A stretch of DNA of 64,000 nucleotides, from the NCBI GenBank assembly GCA_946546945.1, contig CAMNOU010000002.1, forward strand, positions 1 through 64,000, given 5' to 3'. The notes beneath the pieces were generated by a model. It was not told the DNA's origin. It worked only from the letters and a program-made list of their open reading frames with translations, and did no database searches. Within the stretch, counting starts at the first letter, position 1, and each line of letters starts with the position of its first letter. Both the position numbers and the translations under genes were made by a program. Positions 52,087-60,694 of the stretch are shown here, piece after piece. The stretch is from an uncultured Lachnospiraceae bacterium (GTDB taxonomy: Bacteria > Bacillota > Clostridia > Lachnospirales > Lachnospiraceae).

Positions 52087-53391
52087 ATGATGAAAACAGT
52101 GATTATGGCGGGCGGGAAGGGAAGCCGGATCCGGTCTGTTGCTTCTGATATCCCGAAGCCTATGATAAAAATAGCAGGGAAACCGGTGCTGGAGCACGAA
52201 ATCGAATGCCTGCGCAGCCAGGGGTTTACCGAACTGATCATAACGGTGTCCTATCTGGGCGATCTGATCATGGATTATTTCGGCGACGGCACAAAATTCG
52301 GTGTGCATATTACGTATTATAAAGAAGAAGTTCCCCTGGGAAATGCGGGGGCGCTGTTCAAGATCAGACATCTTCTGACGGAGGATTTCCTTCTTCTGAA
52401 TGCAGATGCTGTATTTGATATCGATTTTAACCGTTTCGTGGATTTCCATAAAAGACACGGCGGCCTCGTTACACTATTTGCGCATCCCAACAGTCATCCG
52501 TATGACAGCGGATTGCTGGTAGCAGACGGAAACGGAGCCGTTCTTCGGTGGCTGACGAAAGAGGATGACAGGCCCAGGTGGTATAAAAACTGTGTAAATG
52601 CCGGCCTGCATGTGATCAATCCGGCCGTTTTGGATGCCGCCGGTTATGACGCAGACCGTATCGGAACCGTTGTTGACGGGGAGACACTGAAAATAGATCT
52701 GGACCGCCAGCTTCTGAAGCCCCTGTGCGGGACGGGACAAATGTTCTGTTACTGCAGTCCGGAATATGTCAAAGATATGGGAACGCCCGACAGATATGAG
52801 GCAGTATGCCGGGATTTCGAAACCGGGAAAGTAGAACAGAAGAACCTTAAGCATGCGCAGAAGGCAGTTTTTCTGGACCGGGACGGAACCATCAACAAAT
52901 ATATCGGGTTTCTCAGAGATATAGAAGAGTTTGAGCTGCTTCCCGGCGCGGCCGATGCCATCAGGCTCATCAATGAGTCGGGGTATCTTGCTGTTGTTGT
53001 GACCAATCAGCCGGTGATTGCCCGGGGAGAAGTAACGGAAGAACAGCTGCAGATGATTCATAATAAGATGGAGACTCTGCTGGGAAACGAAGGCGCTTAT
53101 CTGGATGCCATCTATTATTGCCCTCATCATCCGCATAAGGGATATGAAGGAGAAATCCCTGAATTGAAGATGGTATGCAGCTGCAGGAAGCCTGCGCCCG
53201 GGATGCTGCTTGCGGCAGCGGAAGAGTTTCATATCGATCTTCAGAATTCCTGGATGATCGGAGACACGCAGAGCGATGTCGGGGCCGGACAAAATGCGGG
53301 ATGCCGCACGGCTTTGATCGGGGAAGAGGAATGCGGGCAGGATGTAACCGTAAGAAGTCTATTGGATTTTGTGAAAACACAGATCGTGTAA
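52087..53391 (+). CDS. fused heptose-1-phosphate guanylyltransferase and heptose-bisphosphate phosphatase (HddC-GmhB)
   Basis: 434 aa, two enzymes in one chain. Residues 1-235: nucleotidyltransferase (MAGGKGSRIRSVASDIPKPM, LLLNADAVFDID) as in HddC/GDP-mannose pyrophosphorylases. Residues about 258-434: HAD phosphatase with FLDRDGTIN (Asp264, Asp266), VVTNQPVIARG, CRKPAPGM, MIGDTQSDVGAGQNAG and a Cys/His zinc loop (CPHHPH..CSC) typical of GmhB. The phosphatase converts heptose 1,7-bisphosphate to the 1-phosphate and the transferase makes GDP-heptose. Starts 11 bases after hddA. Confidence 0.88.
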   Translation: MMKTVIMAGGKGSRIRSVASDIPKPMIKIAGKPVLEHEIECLRSQGFTELIITVSYLGDLIMDYFGDGTKFGVHITYYKEEVPLGNAGALFKIRHLLTEDFLLLNADAVFDIDFNRFVDFHKRHGGLVTLFAHPNSHPYDSGLLVADGNGAVLRWLTKEDDRPRWYKNCVNAGLHVINPAVLDAAGYDADRIGTVVDGETLKIDLDRQLLKPLCGTGQMFCYCSPEYVKDMGTPDRYEAVCRDFETGKVEQKNLKHAQKAVFLDRDGTINKYIGFLRDIEEFELLPGAADAIRLINESGYLAVVVTNQPVIARGEVTEEQLQMIHNKMETLLGNEGAYLDAIYYCPHHPHKGYEGEIPELKMVCSCRKPAPGMLLAAAEEFHIDLQNSWMIGDTQSDVGAGQNAGCRTALIGEEECGQDVTVRSLLDFVKTQIV

Positions 53392-53403
53392 CAGGTGATA
53401 GAA

Positions 53404-54072
53404 ATGGAACGCAAAAAAAGGGTTCTGGAACCCAGATTGGAACAGCATATAGATCTGCTGCTTGAAAGGTATCCGTCACTTCAAAAGGTGAGACAGGAGA
53501 TTACGGATGCTTACCTGATCATGGAAGAATGCTTTGAGCATGACGGGAAACTGCTGATTGCCGGCAACGGCGGCTCTGCTGCCGATGCAGAGCATATCGC
53601 GGGAGAACTGATGAAGCGCTTCAGGACTCCGCGTCCTGTTCCGGAGGAGTTTGCCGCAAAAATGAAGGAGATCGATCCGGTCCGGGGGGAAAACCTTGCA
53701 AAGAATCTGGAATGCGGACTCATGGCAATTCCTCTTGTGGCGCATGAAGCGCTCACGACGGCATATATTAATGATGTGGACGGGCTGGGCGTATTTGCGC
53801 AGCAATTATTCGGATTCGGGAGACGCGGGGACGTTTTCCTCGGAATCAGCACCAGCGGGAACAGCAAGAATATCCTGTCGGCCACGGTTGTGGCAAGGGC
53901 GCTGGGCATAAAAGTCATCGGCCTGACCGGAGAGCCGGGCGGAGAACTGGCTGAAATATCGGATGTCGCTGTCAGAGTGCCGCAGACAGAAACCTATATG
54001 ATCCAGGAGCTGCATATGCCGGTCTATCATTGCTGGTGCCTGATGCTTGAAGACAGGTTTTTCGGCAAGTAA
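53404..54072 (+). CDS. gmhA: phosphoheptose isomerase-like SIS protein
   Basis: 222 aa. Sugar isomerase fold with IAGNGGSAADAEHIAGEL (phosphate loop), ALTTAYINDVDGLGVFAQQL and GISTSGNSKNIL. Turns sedoheptulose 7-phosphate into D-glycero-D-manno-heptose 7-phosphate, feeding HddA. Slightly longer than usual GmhA (about 195 aa). ATG 53404 has AGGTGAT before it; GTG 53395 is in frame. Confidence 0.9.
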   Translation: MERKKRVLEPRLEQHIDLLLERYPSLQKVRQEITDAYLIMEECFEHDGKLLIAGNGGSAADAEHIAGELMKRFRTPRPVPEEFAAKMKEIDPVRGENLAKNLECGLMAIPLVAHEALTTAYINDVDGLGVFAQQLFGFGRRGDVFLGISTSGNSKNILSATVVARALGIKVIGLTGEPGGELAEISDVAVRVPQTETYMIQELHMPVYHCWCLMLEDRFFGK

Positions 54073-54098
54073 CAGAGGATCATGGAGAGGAGTTCACA

Positions 54099-54962
54099 GT
54101 GAAGGCAGCAATTGTTGGAAGTTCAGGATATATAGCGGGATTTCTGCTGAAGCGTTTTGCGGAAGAAAAAGAGATCGTACAGACGCTGAAGATCGATCAG
54201 ACGGATTCGGCAGATGTGAGACTGAATCTGGCGGAACCGGAAAAATTTGATTATTCTGTGCTGGATGATATCGATTTTATTGTTTTTACGGCGGCCATAT
54301 CGGGACCGGATCAATGTGCGAAGGATTTTGATTTCTGCTGGAACATTAATGTGACGGGAACCGTGTATTTTATCCGGAAAGCGCTGGAGAAAAACTGCCG
54401 GGTTCTGTTCTTTTCCAGCGACGCAGTCTATGGAGATATAGAAGGATATATTTACGATGAGGAGTCGGTGACTGCAGCCGTAACGCCGTATGGAAAGATG
54501 AAAAAAGCCGTCGAAGACGAATTCAGGGGATGCCCCGGGTTTAAGGCTATCCGGCTGTCCTATGTGGCGTCAGCAAAAGACAGGTTTGTTTCTTATTGTT
54601 TAAGCTGTATGAAAGAGAATAAGACAGCAGAAATCTTTCATCCTTTTTACCGGAACTGTACGGTGGTCCGGGATGTGACGGATGTTGTCTGCTATCTGGC
54701 GCTGAACTGGGATGTCTATCAGCCGGTTTTCCTGAATGTGGCGGGACGGGAACTCGTCAGCCGCGTTCGCATGGCAGATGAGATGAACCGTTTCCTGAAG
54801 AAAAAACTGGACTATAAAGTGGTCGTCCCGGAGGAACAGTTCTTTATCAACCGGCCGAAGATCACACAGATGAAGAGCCTTTATCTTCACAAATATCATA
54901 TTATTGCGGATGAATCATTTACCGTAAAGTTTAGGAACGAACTGGAGGAGATTATATTATGA
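54099..54962 (+). CDS. SDR-family sugar-nucleotide reductase/epimerase
   Basis: 287 aa. Nucleotide loop VGSSGYIAG, then FTAAISGPDQCAKDFDFCWNINVTGT, FFSSDAVYGD and catalytic YGKMKKAVE (Tyr-x3-Lys). It resembles RmlD/WcaG-type reductases. Next to a 4,6-dehydratase it most likely reduces or epimerises the 4-keto-6-deoxy-heptose intermediate. GTG start with GAGAGGAG; overlaps the next gene by four bases. Confidence 0.8.
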   Translation: MKAAIVGSSGYIAGFLLKRFAEEKEIVQTLKIDQTDSADVRLNLAEPEKFDYSVLDDIDFIVFTAAISGPDQCAKDFDFCWNINVTGTVYFIRKALEKNCRVLFFSSDAVYGDIEGYIYDEESVTAAVTPYGKMKKAVEDEFRGCPGFKAIRLSYVASAKDRFVSYCLSCMKENKTAEIFHPFYRNCTVVRDVTDVVCYLALNWDVYQPVFLNVAGRELVSRVRMADEMNRFLKKKLDYKVVVPEEQFFINRPKITQMKSLYLHKYHIIADESFTVKFRNELEEIIL

Positions 54963-55993
54963 CAAAAGCTTTGATTACCGGAATTACGGGCATGGTCGGC
55001 TCGCACCTTGCGGATTTCCTGCTGGAGAACACGGACTGGGAAGTATACGGAGCATGCCGCTGGAGAAGCCCGCTGGACAACGTCAGCCACCTTCTGGACA
55101 GAGTGAACAGAAAGGACAGAGTCTGGTTTGAGTACGCGGATCTGAATGATGAGATTTCTCTGGTAGAACTTATTCAGAAGGTGAAACCGGATTATGTTTT
55201 CCATCTGGCGGCGCAGAGTTATCCGCTGACCAGTTTTACAGCTCCGATCGATACACTGAATACCAATGTTCTCGGAACCTGCCGGCTGATGGAGGCAATC
55301 CGCCTGGCTATGAACGCGGACAAAGAGTACAGTCCGGTCATTCATGTCTGTGCTTCCTCGGAAGTATTCGGGAAGATACCGGCGGAGAAAAAACCGGAAA
55401 CAGGGATTCACGAAGAGTGTCCCTTCCATCCTGCAAGTCCGTATGCCATCAGTAAAGTAGGCACGGATCTGCTGGGGAGATATTATGCGGAGGCATATGG
55501 CATGACGGTCATGACGACCCGTATGTTTACACATACCGGCCCCCGCAGGGGAGATGTTTTCCACGAATCAACGTTTGCAAAACAGATCGCGATGATCGAG
55601 GCGGGACTGATCGAGCCGAAAGTAATGGTGGGCAACCTGAAGTCCCTCCGGACTTATGCGGATGTCCGAGATGCGGTCAGAGCATACTATATGCTGGTTA
55701 CCATAGATCCGGTTCCGGGCGCGTATTACAATATCGGAGGATCCTATACATGCGAAGTCGGGGATACGTTAAACACACTGATTTCGTACAGCACAAAAAA
55801 AGACGAGATAGAGATCGTTACAGATCCGGCCAGACTGCGTCCGATCGACGCGGATCTGCAGGTTCCGGACTGCAGAAAATTCAAAAAGCACACCGGTTGG
55901 GAGCCGCAGATCAGCTTCGAGAAGACGATGCATGATCTGCTGGACTATTGGAGAGAAAGAGTCGGGAAAGGTGAGAATTTCCTTACCCGGTAA
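54959..55993 (+). CDS. GDP-sugar 4,6-dehydratase (GDP-mannose/GDP-heptose type)
   Basis: 344 aa, extended SDR. ITGITGMVGSHLADFLL at the N-terminus, FHLAAQSYPLTSF, CASSEVFG with Thr/Glu-type dehydratase residues, and the catalytic SPYAISKVGTD. It is similar to Gmd and to GDP-heptose 4,6-dehydratases (DmhA/WcbK type). Since the only GDP-sugar made by the surrounding genes is GDP-heptose, GDP-heptose is the likely substrate; GDP-mannose remains possible. ATGA coupling with the upstream SDR. Confidence 0.85.
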   Translation: MTKALITGITGMVGSHLADFLLENTDWEVYGACRWRSPLDNVSHLLDRVNRKDRVWFEYADLNDEISLVELIQKVKPDYVFHLAAQSYPLTSFTAPIDTLNTNVLGTCRLMEAIRLAMNADKEYSPVIHVCASSEVFGKIPAEKKPETGIHEECPFHPASPYAISKVGTDLLGRYYAEAYGMTVMTTRMFTHTGPRRGDVFHESTFAKQIAMIEAGLIEPKVMVGNLKSLRTYADVRDAVRAYYMLVTIDPVPGAYYNIGGSYTCEVGDTLNTLISYSTKKDEIEIVTDPARLRPIDADLQVPDCRKFKKHTGWEPQISFEKTMHDLLDYWRERVGKGENFLTR

Positions 55994-56028
55994 TCATTGG
56001 GACAGAATACTTTTAGGAGGATTGCAGC

Positions 56029-56790
56029 ATGCCATTAAAAAGAATGCGCTTCATGAATACATATGTGGATAATGTCACGCAGGAAGAAGCGATTCAGCAT
56101 ATTGAGACGTGTATTAAAAACAGAACCATAGGGCATGTCATCACTCCGAATGTAGATCAGATCGTCCGTATTGAGAATGATGAATATTTCAGGGAGATCT
56201 GCAGCAATGCGGAGCTGCTTCTTGTCGACGGACATCCGCTGATGTGGATCGCCAAATGGTACGGGACGCCGATCAGAGAGAAGATCTGCGGTTCTGATCT
56301 CGTACCGCTGCTGTGTGAGATAGCGGCCAAAAAAGGATACCGGGTGTTCCTTCTGGGAGCGGCGGAAGGCGTCGCGGCAAAGGCGGCCCGCATACTTCAG
56401 GAAACGTATGCGGGGCTGCAGATCGCCGGGACATATTCCCCTCCCTATGGGTTCGAAAAGGACCAGAAAGAAATCGATCATATCAATGAAATGCTGCTTG
56501 ACTCCCATGCCGATCTGCTGTTTGTCGGGATGGGCGTACCGAAGCAGGATATTTTTATTTATGAGAATATGCACAAATACCGGATTCCGATGTCGTTTTC
56601 CATTGGGGCCACCATTGATTTTATTGCGGGGGAACAGAAACGGGCGCCGAGATGGATGACCGATCACGGACTGGAGTGGATCTACCGCCTGTTCAGTGAT
56701 CCGAAAAGAATGTTCAGACGCTATATTTTAAATGATATGAAGATCATTAAACTGGCCTGGAAATACAGAAAGCAGAAGGCTGATACGTAA
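56029..56790 (+). CDS. WecG/TagA/CpsF family glycosyltransferase (GT26)
   Basis: 253 aa. Family motifs VITPNVDQIVRI, LLVDGHPLMWIAKWYG, FVGMGVPKQDIFI, SIGATIDFIAGEQKRAPRWM and LEWIYRLFSDPKRMFRRY. Such enzymes add the second sugar (ManNAc-type or GlcA) to an undecaprenyl-linked first sugar, fitting its place behind the initiating transferase. Cytoplasmic, membrane-associated. AGGAGG ribosome site. Confidence 0.93.
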   Translation: MPLKRMRFMNTYVDNVTQEEAIQHIETCIKNRTIGHVITPNVDQIVRIENDEYFREICSNAELLLVDGHPLMWIAKWYGTPIREKICGSDLVPLLCEIAAKKGYRVFLLGAAEGVAAKAARILQETYAGLQIAGTYSPPYGFEKDQKEIDHINEMLLDSHADLLFVGMGVPKQDIFIYENMHKYRIPMSFSIGATIDFIAGEQKRAPRWMTDHGLEWIYRLFSDPKRMFRRYILNDMKIIKLAWKYRKQKADT

Positions 56791-56821
56791 GCAGGATCTG
56801 ATGGTTGGAGGATGAGACGGC

Positions 56822-57955
56822 ATGCGAATGATTTATCTGTATACATCAATAAACTGGTACAGACTTTCTTTGTTCCGGAGCTTATCCGGATATGCGGATG
56901 TGCATGTTTATATTTTGAATAATCCCTCCGTGGGATATCAGGGGATTGCGTATTCACCGGATTATGAGGGGATCAATATTACTTTTTTGAAAGAAGAGGA
57001 AAGTGGTTTCGCGGCTCTGTGCAGGATTCTGGACCAGGAGGATTTTGATGCGATTGTTGTTCCCTCTATGAACAGTGCGTTTTATCTGAGGCTGACTACA
57101 AAGCTTGCCAGGTATTATTCCGGAAAGGGGAAAGCGGTTCTCTACTTCTGGGAGTACTGGCCGATGGAAAGCAGGCATGCATCTGTATATAAAAAACTGA
57201 AACAGGCAATCCGGCATATTTATACAAGGCGCAATATCCGGTACATTGACAGGTTCCTGGTTCCGGGCATTTATACATATGCATTTTATAAAAAAATGGG
57301 AGTGCCCTCCTTTAAACTTGTCCGCTGCCATAATGCGAGCGAGGTATCCGAAGAAGGGATGGACCCGAAACGGATCCGGCAGCAGTACGGGATAGGGGAA
57401 GAAGACAAAATTGTTCTGTATTTTGGCCGCATAGAAGAGTACAAGGGAATCTATGAACTGATCCGTGTGTTCAGACGGCTGGATAACCGGGAATGGCATC
57501 TGCTGATCTGCGGACCGGGCGGAGACCAGATCCGGAAGGAGGCAGACGGGGATGAAAGAATACATATCGCGGGCAGCGTGAGTCCGCAAGACCGGTGCAG
57601 TTATTATGCTGCCGCCAATGTGTTTGTGCTTCCCAATACCAATAAGGGAAAGGCGGAGCCGTGGGGGCTGACGGTGAATGAAGCGATGGCATTCGGAGTA
57701 CCGGTCCTGGCTACTGAAGCTACGGGAAGTGCGGTGGATCTGATTATTAACGGAGTCAATGGATATATCATGAATTCCGACCGCCTGGAAGAGGAGCTTT
57801 CTTTCTACCTGAACCGGATTCTGACAGATCCGTCACTGGAAAAGGAACTGGGGAAAAACGGAAAAGACATGATCGGGGATTATACATTTGATCATATGGC
57901 CAGAGCGTTTGTCTCGGCCGCCGAACAGACACTGTTACCGGGAGTAAAGCCATAA
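56822..57955 (+). CDS. GT4-type glycosyltransferase
   Basis: 377 aa. GT-B fold: C-terminal half with LYFGRIEEYKGIYELI, HLLICGPGGDQ, AANVFVLPNTNKGKAEPWGLTVNEAMAFG and PVLATEATGS, the nucleotide-sugar site of family GT4. Acceptor and donor unknown; it extends the repeat unit. Its last base is the first of the licD start (ATG overlapping TAA). Confidence 0.9.
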   Translation: MRMIYLYTSINWYRLSLFRSLSGYADVHVYILNNPSVGYQGIAYSPDYEGINITFLKEEESGFAALCRILDQEDFDAIVVPSMNSAFYLRLTTKLARYYSGKGKAVLYFWEYWPMESRHASVYKKLKQAIRHIYTRRNIRYIDRFLVPGIYTYAFYKKMGVPSFKLVRCHNASEVSEEGMDPKRIRQQYGIGEEDKIVLYFGRIEEYKGIYELIRVFRRLDNREWHLLICGPGGDQIRKEADGDERIHIAGSVSPQDRCSYYAAANVFVLPNTNKGKAEPWGLTVNEAMAFGVPVLATEATGSAVDLIINGVNGYIMNSDRLEEELSFYLNRILTDPSLEKELGKNGKDMIGDYTFDHMARAFVSAAEQTLLPGVKP

Positions 57956-58854
57956 TGGGTATTGTTGAAAAACTAAAGAAAATAGAGTATTCAGATAATG
58001 TCATTGTTGTGGATGATGACCTGCTGCAGCGCATCCAGGATCATCTGACCGGCATGATGAAAGATATTGTACCGGTGCTGGAAAAGCACGGCATCCGGTG
58101 GAGCCTTTCGGGAGGAAGTATCATAGGTGCTGTGCGCCATCACGGATTTATCCCGTGGGATGATGATATTGACCTTTTTATGGAGCGGAAAGAGTTCGAG
58201 AAGTTTAAGCGTGTTTTTAAAGAAGAGCTGTCATTCGATTATGAATTGAAGCTTCCCGGAGATCCCGGATACCTCTTCCATTTTCCGCAGATACAGGATA
58301 AGCGGACAAAGATCAAAAGCATCCAGTCTGTGGGAGATGAATGCGAGGGTCTGTTCATCGATATTTTTATTCTGGAAAATACTTATCAAAGCAAATTTCT
58401 GCGCACGCTGCATGGAATACAATGTACGATGTATCTGTTTATCCTCAGCGCGCTCCGGATGAAGCTGTGTAAAGAGAATATCGTTAAATATTCCAATCAT
58501 GATCCGGAAGTGGAAAAAGAAGTGAACAAAAGAGCGAGGTTTGCCTTTTTGTTTGCGTTCCGTCCGATGGAGGCATGGTTAAAAAAAGCAGACCGTTGTT
58601 TCGGGAAGGTGTCCGGCAAGTCGGAGTATGTGGTCGTGCCAAGCGGCGGGCATCACTTTTTCGGGGAGATTTTTGACCGGAAGGAAATGTGCGAGCTGGT
58701 AAAAGCCGATTTTAACGGGGAAAGCTGGTATATTCCGAAAGGGTATGATTATTATCTGACCAACAGATACGGCAGGGATTATATGGTTATTCCCGAGGCA
58801 AAGGACCGGGAACGGCACATCTATGCGCAGCTTGATCTGGGCGGGCCGGACTGA
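57955..58854 (+). CDS. LicD family phospho-substituent transferase
   Basis: 299 aa. SLSGGSIIGAVRHHGFIPWDDDIDLFM is the LicD active-site block (nucleotidyltransferase-like fold with Asp-Asp-Asp). LicD proteins move phosphorylcholine or other CDP-activated groups onto glycans. The next gene makes a CDP-activated compound, so this is probably the transferase of that product. One-base overlap with the upstream gene. Confidence 0.9.
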   Translation: MGIVEKLKKIEYSDNVIVVDDDLLQRIQDHLTGMMKDIVPVLEKHGIRWSLSGGSIIGAVRHHGFIPWDDDIDLFMERKEFEKFKRVFKEELSFDYELKLPGDPGYLFHFPQIQDKRTKIKSIQSVGDECEGLFIDIFILENTYQSKFLRTLHGIQCTMYLFILSALRMKLCKENIVKYSNHDPEVEKEVNKRARFAFLFAFRPMEAWLKKADRCFGKVSGKSEYVVVPSGGHHFFGEIFDRKEMCELVKADFNGESWYIPKGYDYYLTNRYGRDYMVIPEAKDRERHIYAQLDLGGPD

Positions 58855-58879
58855 ACATGAATAGCAGGAGAATCGTAGT

Positions 58880-59593
58880 ATGAATATCGGATTATTAATT
58901 GCGGGAGGTTCCGGTGCGAGGATGCATCAGGATATACCCAAACAGTTTATTACAGTAAATGAGAAACCGGTCATTGTCTATACGCTGGAGGCATTTCAGC
59001 AGCATCCGGGGATCGATGAGATCGAGGTTGTGTGTATAGAAGGATGGGAACAGGTTTTATGGGCATACGCGAAGCAGTTTAATATTACAAAGCTGAAGTA
59101 TGTGGTTCCCGGAGGAGAGAATGGACAGGCATCCATCCGAAATGGTGTTTATGAGCTGGAAAAGCATCATGACCCAAAGGATATTGTCCTGATTCATGAC
59201 GCGATCAGACCGATGGTCTCGGCCGAGATCATTTCGGACTGTATCAGTAAAACGATGAAGTACGGCAATGCGATTACGGTCATTCCGTGCGCGGAGGCCA
59301 TGCTGGAAACAGAAGATGAGATCTCCTCGACGGGCAGTTATCCGAGAGACCGGCTGAAAAGAACGCAGACACCGCAGGGGTTCCGGCTTGGAGATATCTG
59401 CGATCTGCACCGGAGGGCGCTGGAAAAAGGGATCACAAATTCCGTCGCGTCCTGTACGCTGATGATAGAAATGGGAGAACAGGTTTATTTTTCTGCCGGC
59501 TCTGAAAAGAATATCAAGCTGACAACAGTAGAAGATATTGATATATTTAAAGCGCTTCTTGCCGCAAAAAGGTCGGACTGGCTGAAAGGATAA
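58880..59593 (+). CDS. IspD/TarI-type cytidylyltransferase
   Basis: 237 aa. Motifs LLIAGGSGARMHQDIPKQF, GGENGQASIRNG, IHDAIRPMVSAE, RDRLKRTQTPQGF and NIKLTTVEDI. IspD and ribitol-5-phosphate cytidylyltransferase (TarI/Bcs1) share these. In this setting, between licD and an SDR gene, it more likely activates a polyol phosphate with CTP than serves isoprenoid synthesis. It overlaps the next gene by one base. Confidence 0.85.
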   Translation: MNIGLLIAGGSGARMHQDIPKQFITVNEKPVIVYTLEAFQQHPGIDEIEVVCIEGWEQVLWAYAKQFNITKLKYVVPGGENGQASIRNGVYELEKHHDPKDIVLIHDAIRPMVSAEIISDCISKTMKYGNAITVIPCAEAMLETEDEISSTGSYPRDRLKRTQTPQGFRLGDICDLHRRALEKGITNSVASCTLMIEMGEQVYFSAGSEKNIKLTTVEDIDIFKALLAAKRSDWLKG

Positions 59594-60669
59594 TGGAGAG
59601 AATGAGTATTTATAAAAGCGGATTATGGACGGAGGATCTGGACCGGATCATCCGGGCAGTCCCGCAGCTTGAGCGGCTGGAGGGAAAACGTGTGCTGGTG
59701 ACGGGGGCCGGTGGACTGATCTGTTCCGCACTGACCGATGTGCTGCTCCGCTATAGTGAAACGCATGAACGGCCGGTTACTGTTTACGCGGCCGGGCGCC
59801 ATTTAGAGAAACTGAAAGAGCGCTTTTCCAAATACCTGCAAACGCCTTTTCTGAAGCTGATGTTTTATGACGCAGCTGCGGACACAAATGACATGGAGCC
59901 GGGATTCGATTATATCATCCACGGGGCAGGCAATGCGTCGCCGGACCGGTTTATGAAAGAGCCGGTGGAAACCATGGTCACTAATTTCAACGGCATGCTG
60001 CAGCTTTTGAAATACGCGAAAGAGAATGAAACGCAAAGGCTTCTGTTTATCTCGAGCAGCGAAGTATACGGGAAAAAAGATAAAGAAACGCCCTTCCGGG
60101 AAGATGAATACGGATGGATCGAGCTTTTAAATCCGCGCAGTTCCTATCCGGTCGGAAAGAGAGCGGCAGAGACCCTGTGCGCAAGCTTCGCCGGTGAATA
60201 CGGAACGGATGCGGTGATTGTCCGGCCGGGGCACATCTATGGTCCCACGGCATCAGAAAACGACCGCAGAGTATCCTCCGCATTTGCCTTTCAGGCTGCG
60301 CGGGGAGAGGACCTGGTTCTGAAGAGTGACGGCGCACAGATCCGAAGCTACTGTTATTGTCTGGACTGTGCTTCCGCGATCCTGCAGGTTCTTCTTTGCG
60401 GAGAAAACGGCACCGCCTACAACATTTCAAATCCGGATTCCATTCTTTCCATCCTGGAAATGGCGGAGATCCTGGCTGAAGCCGGCGGTGTGCAGCTGTC
60501 TCATACGGTACCTGACGAAGAAGAACGAAAGCAGTTTAATCCGATGAAGAATTCTTCTCTGGACAGTACCCGCCTGCAGCAGACCGGCTGGGAAGGATGC
60601 TTTGATGCAGAAACCGGACTGCGCCATACCGTACAGATTCTGAAAGAGATGGCGGGACAAACAGACTGA
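59593..60669 (+). CDS. extended SDR (NAD-dependent epimerase/dehydratase/reductase)
   Basis: 358 aa. NAD loop VTGAGGLICSALTD, DYIIHGAGNASPDRF, LFISSSEVYG, catalytic SYPVGKRAAE, RPGHIYGP. Related to UDP-glucuronate decarboxylase and dTDP-glucose dehydratase-like enzymes. The recurring neighbours LicD and the cytidylyltransferase suggest it acts on the same CDP-linked compound, but this is inference. One-base overlap (TAATG) with the upstream gene. Confidence 0.82.
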   Translation: MERMSIYKSGLWTEDLDRIIRAVPQLERLEGKRVLVTGAGGLICSALTDVLLRYSETHERPVTVYAAGRHLEKLKERFSKYLQTPFLKLMFYDAAADTNDMEPGFDYIIHGAGNASPDRFMKEPVETMVTNFNGMLQLLKYAKENETQRLLFISSSEVYGKKDKETPFREDEYGWIELLNPRSSYPVGKRAAETLCASFAGEYGTDAVIVRPGHIYGPTASENDRRVSSAFAFQAARGEDLVLKSDGAQIRSYCYCLDCASAILQVLLCGENGTAYNISNPDSILSILEMAEILAEAGGVQLSHTVPDEEERKQFNPMKNSSLDSTRLQQTGWEGCFDAETGLRHTVQILKEMAGQTD

Positions 60670-60694
60670 TGGCCGGGCATGGAGTGGAGTAATC

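Noticed and set aside
54959-55993. Assignment as ordinary GDP-mannose dehydratase for fucose synthesis
   Set aside because: No fcl or mannose activation gene is nearby, while a full GDP-heptose gene set is; the GDP-mannose option is kept only as an alternative.
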